A stretch of DNA of 64,000 nucleotides from Synergistaceae bacterium UBA1037. Lineage in GTDB: Bacteria > Synergistota > Synergistia > Synergistales > Synergistaceae. The translations under genes and the position numbers were made by a program. Numbering within the stretch: the first letter of the stretch is position 1; every line of letters starts with the position of its first letter. Shown here in pieces: positions 61,365-64,000 of this stretch. The DNA lies in assembly GCA_002316795.1 (NCBI GenBank), contig DCEE01000059.1, positions 40,749 to 104,748 of the forward strand, given 5' to 3'. The notes below the pieces were generated by a model. The model did not search any database and had not been told where the DNA came from. It was given only the letters and a program-made list of their open reading frames with translations.

Positions 61365-62186
61365 TTATTGTACCTTATTTTTCACAAGAATTTTATCTTT
61401 ATATGTGGCGTCGATCAAGACATCCGGGGAAATCTTAGATAGATCGGGATAGATCTTTTTGATTGCCAGTCCCGACGTCTGCCATTCTCCGGGATCGTCG
61501 GGAAGCATTATGTTCGCCCCGTTGCCGCCGTCAGGACCGTAAAAGATCAGCCTTACGACATTATTGCCTTCCCTGAAGCCCGCCTGGATGAATTTCACCC
61601 TCTCCGACCAGCCCAAAGCTTTCAGGTTTTCATGCCAGAGTTTTATCTTCTGCAACGGAAGGCTGGAATGAAAGACGTTGCCGTGTTCGTCTGAAAGATC
61701 TGCAGGTGTCTCCCTGTCCGTGGACCAGGAGAGCATCGGAAGTGCGTCCGCCTTTTCCGAAGATGTGAAGGAACTCTCCCTGAGCGAACTCAGCCACATC
61801 CTCCCGTCTGCCGAAACATACCAGAACCTTCCGCCCCAGTACATCCTGAACGCTGCCTCGAGAGGAAGGACTTCAAGCCTGAATTTTCCCCATCCCGAAA
61901 GTTCCATACGCAGGTTCACAGGGTAATATGCCTCAATGTTCCTGCAGTATTCCTCTTTTGACAGCCAGAACAGGATCCATACCTTTTCCTGACTGGGCTT
62001 TACAGTCCCCCAGACCACCTGTTCGGAGAGTATCCCCCTTGGGTCTATCTCTATACCGTAAAGCCTGAGAACGGCATATCTGGCCTCTGCAGCCGCAAGC
62101 ATTCCGCCGGACAGAGACATGATAACAAAAAAAAGCTTAAGTCTCTTTTTAGTCCTTTTCGAAACTGCCCAGAAATTTAATTTCAT
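61365..62186 (-). CDS. ftsQ: FtsQ/DivIB-like cell-division protein
   Basis: A bitopic protein with a basic cytoplasmic start (SKRTKKRLK), one membrane helix (about residues 18-34) and a 230-residue exported part. Position between murB and ftsA and topology match FtsQ/DivIB, which scaffolds FtsL-FtsB. The POTRA segment would be about 45-115 (LRLYGIEIDPRGILSEQVV...), followed by the beta domain, but sequence similarity is low, so the call rests partly on context. ATG 62186 lies within the end of murB; the frame is open upstream without a ribosome site. Confidence 0.72.
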   Translation of the reverse strand: MKLNFWAVSKRTKKRLKLFFVIMSLSGGMLAAAEARYAVLRLYGIEIDPRGILSEQVVWGTVKPSQEKVWILFWLSKEEYCRNIEAYYPVNLRMELSGWGKFRLEVLPLEAAFRMYWGGRFWYVSADGRMWLSSLRESSFTSSEKADALPMLSWSTDRETPADLSDEHGNVFHSSLPLQKIKLWHENLKALGWSERVKFIQAGFREGNNVVRLIFYGPDGGNGANIMLPDDPGEWQTSGLAIKKIYPDLSKISPDVLIDATYKDKILVKNKVQ

Positions 62187-63033
62187 ATTCCAGATATACC
62201 CCGTGATCCCTGTACACCATCTCCCTGCAAAGCTCGCATAGTTCAAATATATCCCGGGATGTGGCATTGCCTTCGTTTTCAATGAAATTTGCGTGAGAGC
62301 GCGAGACCACTGCTCCTCCGACCCTCATCCCCTTGCAGCCTGATCTGTCCAGCAGGAGGCCGGCAGATGTTCCCTCCGGGTTCTTGAATACGCATCCCGC
62401 CGTCTTTCTTCCTAGCGGCTGACCCTTTTTCATGGCGGCGTACTTTTTGATCCTGTCAAAAATGTCTGACCTGTTCTCCATTTTCAAAGATATCACACAC
62501 GATGCAACAAGCACTATCAGGCTTTCGTCCAGGGGGCAGGCTCGGTACTTCCAGTGGAAATCATTCTTCGCAAGCCTTATTGGCCGGCCGTCGCGGCCGA
62601 CCGCGGATGCCTCCTTCACAAGACCGCCGAATCCTGTGCCGTCGGCTCCGGCATTTCCCCAGATCGCTCCGCCCAGAGTCCCCGGAATGCCGGTAAGGAA
62701 CTCAAGCCCGCCGAACCCTTCGCTCATCGCTATGGAAAGCAGTTTTTTTACCTGTACGCCTGCTCCGGCTTCGATCTCCGCACTTTTGCCGTCGGCATTG
62801 CTCCTGATCTTTATGAAATCAAGCCTTCCGGTATGTATGACCGCGGTCTTTATCTGCCCGTCGGATACAAGTACGTTGGATCCCCCTCCAAGAACATAGA
62901 GAGGCAGATCTCGTTTAAGCGACGCCGCAACTGCCGAGTAAGCCTCTTCCGCGGTCACCGGCGCGTCAAATGTGCTGCATGTGCCGCCGACTCCCCATGT
63001 ATTAAGGTCCCTGAGAGGATGATCCGTCGCCAA
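62149..63033 (-). CDS. murB: UDP-N-acetylenolpyruvoylglucosamine reductase
   Basis: MurB reduces the enolpyruvyl group to form UDP-MurNAc with FAD and NADPH. The FAD segment YVLGGGSNVLVSDG (about 46-59), the GLEFLTGIPGTLGGAIWGNAGADG block, and the C-terminal VGGAVVSRSHANFIEN and ATSRDI are present. The proton-donor position in G-S-x-F-K-N-P is cysteine here (AGCVFKNP, Cys214). The YRxS motif reads YRAC. Length is 294; the start is TTG at 63033 after GAGGGG, one base after murC. Confidence 0.94.
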   Translation of the reverse strand: MATDHPLRDLNTWGVGGTCSTFDAPVTAEEAYSAVAASLKRDLPLYVLGGGSNVLVSDGQIKTAVIHTGRLDFIKIRSNADGKSAEIEAGAGVQVKKLLSIAMSEGFGGLEFLTGIPGTLGGAIWGNAGADGTGFGGLVKEASAVGRDGRPIRLAKNDFHWKYRACPLDESLIVLVASCVISLKMENRSDIFDRIKKYAAMKKGQPLGRKTAGCVFKNPEGTSAGLLLDRSGCKGMRVGGAVVSRSHANFIENEGNATSRDIFELCELCREMVYRDHGVYLEYEIKFLGSFEKD

Positions 63034-63034
63034 A

Positions 63035-64000
63035 TCACTCTTTCCCCTCTTCTTTGCTCATGAGTTCGAGAGTCTCGCATATTTTTTTGCCGAGGGTGCC
63101 GACACTTCCCGCTCCTATAGTAAGGATCACGTCGCCGCTCCTCGCTGTTGAGCAGACGGAACGGACCAGGTCATCGAAGTTGCCTGAGAGTTCATAATGC
63201 GCCCTGTTGTCCTCGGACGCCGCGTCGAAGATCATCTTGGACGAGACCCCTTCTATCGGCATCTCGTCAGATCCGTAAACAGGAAGGATGAAAGCCCTGT
63301 CCGCCAGCGAGAGCGCATCGGCGAACTCCTTGTACAGCGCCGCGGTCCTGCTGAAGCGGTGGGGCTGGAAGACCGTAACCAGCCTTCGTTTCGGAAAAAT
63401 TTTACGGACGGTGCTGAGCGTCGCGCAGATCTCGCTGGGATGGTGCCCGTAGTCGTCGTAAACCAGGATATCCCCGACCTCTCCCATCTTCTGGAGCCTG
63501 CGTTTTGCTCCTTTGAACCCGGCAAGTGCCGCCCTGACCTTTTCGTCCGGTATGCCCATTTCATGGGCCGCAGCGCAGGCAGCAAGGGAATTCAGCACGT
63601 TGTGTTCGCCCGATACGGCAAGCACGACCCTGCCTGCCCGCTCTCCGTTCCGGTTAAGTGTGTATGAGACACCTCCGCCGTTGTTGTGGCACACCTCAGT
63701 GGCTCCCCAGTCCCAGCCTGTCCCCCATCCGTACGTGATCGTCCCGTTAGAAATGCCGTAATCTGAACAGAGCGTGTTGACCCCGGGGTCTTCCATGCAG
63801 ACGATGCTTTTCCCGCCCTCTTTCCTGTGTGCCAGGAACTCCGCAAAAGCGTCCGTGACCGACTTGAATGTCATGTAGTGATCCCTGTGGTCCCAGTCGA
63901 TATTTGTTATGACTGCGATCTCCGGGTGGAAATATACGAAGGAGCGGTCGCTTTCATCAAGCTCTGCGACCATATATTCACCCTGTCCCAGTTTGGCGTT
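63035..64000 (-). CDS. murC: UDP-N-acetylmuramate-L-alanine ligase, C-terminal part (cut by window edge)
   Basis: MurC adds L-alanine to UDP-MurNAc with ATP. The frame is open through 64000, so the N-terminal domain and ATP loop lie outside the window. Visible are AELDESDRSFVYFHPEIAVITNIDWDH (metal-binding central domain), SGEHNVLNSLAACA, VYDDYGHHPSEICATL and the C-terminal VFQPHRFSRTAALY and GDVILTIGAGSVGTLG. About 321 of an expected 450-470 residues are present. It heads the murC-murB-ftsQ-ftsA-ftsZ run as far as can be seen. Confidence 0.95.
   Translation of the reverse strand, partial: NAKLGQGEYMVAELDESDRSFVYFHPEIAVITNIDWDHRDHYMTFKSVTDAFAEFLAHRKEGGKSIVCMEDPGVNTLCSDYGISNGTITYGWGTGWDWGATEVCHNNGGGVSYTLNRNGERAGRVVLAVSGEHNVLNSLAACAAAHEMGIPDEKVRAALAGFKGAKRRLQKMGEVGDILVYDDYGHHPSEICATLSTVRKIFPKRRLVTVFQPHRFSRTAALYKEFADALSLADRAFILPVYGSDEMPIEGVSSKMIFDAASEDNRAHYELSGNFDDLVRSVCSTARSGDVILTIGAGSVGTLGKKICETLELMSKEEGKE

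Noticed and set aside
1-64000. tRNA, rRNA, IS elements, prophage, CRISPR arrays
   Set aside because: I scanned for tRNA T-loops, transposase motifs, long direct repeats and evenly spaced repeats and saw none; genes are collinear housekeeping units.

Overview
The window is a densely packed, moderately GC-rich bacterial chromosome segment with about 58 protein genes (the two at the edges are cut) and no tRNA, rRNA, IS element, prophage or CRISPR array that I could see. The gene set suggests an anaerobic, amino-acid-fermenting diderm of the Synergistota type: a complete histidine-degradation pathway, arginine deiminase plus ornithine carbamoyltransferase, the methylerythritol phosphate (MEP) isoprenoid route, WhiA and SpoIID-like proteins in a non-sporulating context, and a molybdenum/tungsten cofactor cluster with a MoeA-PBP fusion. 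The taxonomic call is inference from gene content only.

Layout. 1-5729 (+): Asp23-like tail, family-4 uracil-DNA glycosylase, uppS-cdsA-dxr-rseP-ispG (lipid carrier and isoprenoid synthesis). 5949-8212 (+): arcA and an ornithine carbamoyltransferase. 8369-14884 (+): nadE, yebC, ruvCAB, DUF2905, SpoIID-like, queA, closed by a bidirectional terminator. 14967-21589: histidine catabolism as two divergent units, hutH-ftcD-hutI (-) and hutU-fchA (+), converting histidine to glutamate, ammonia and a one-carbon folate. 21672-22100 (-): half-size DMT transporter with a structured leader. 22328-25435 (-): a serine-biosynthesis pair (class V aminotransferase and SerA) behind what looks like a complete ribosome-mediated attenuator with a serine-rich leader peptide. 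25630-30476 (+): mltG, DUF4911, tldD, ftsK. 30514-30708 (-): rpmB. 30803-37297 (+): xseB-ispA-dxs-tlyA-nadK-recN. 37460-42401 (+): rplU-rpmA, obg-nadD-LCP-rsfS-HIT. 42709-45785 (-): gap-pgk-tpiA. 45907-64000 (-): one long unidirectional run reading murC-murB-ftsQ-ftsA-ftsZ, radical SAM, SPOR, moeA, moeA-PBP, moaA, moaC, mog, rapZ, yvcK, whiA, glycogen-debranching enzyme.

How it fits together. The MEP pathway is represented by dxs, dxr and ispG, and its products feed IspA and UppS; the lipid carrier then supplies the Mur/Fts cell-wall genes at the right end. Histidine and arginine catabolism would supply energy, ammonia and glutamate. Many genes overlap by 1-4 bases (ATGA, GTGA, TTGA) and TTG/GTG starts are frequent, so start sites were chosen from Shine-Dalgarno (SD) position and family N-termini.

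The most notable item is the candidate serine attenuator at 25171-25435: a near-consensus promoter, a 36-codon ORF with ten UCN serine codons, mutually exclusive antiterminator and terminator helices, and a U-run just before the first structural gene.
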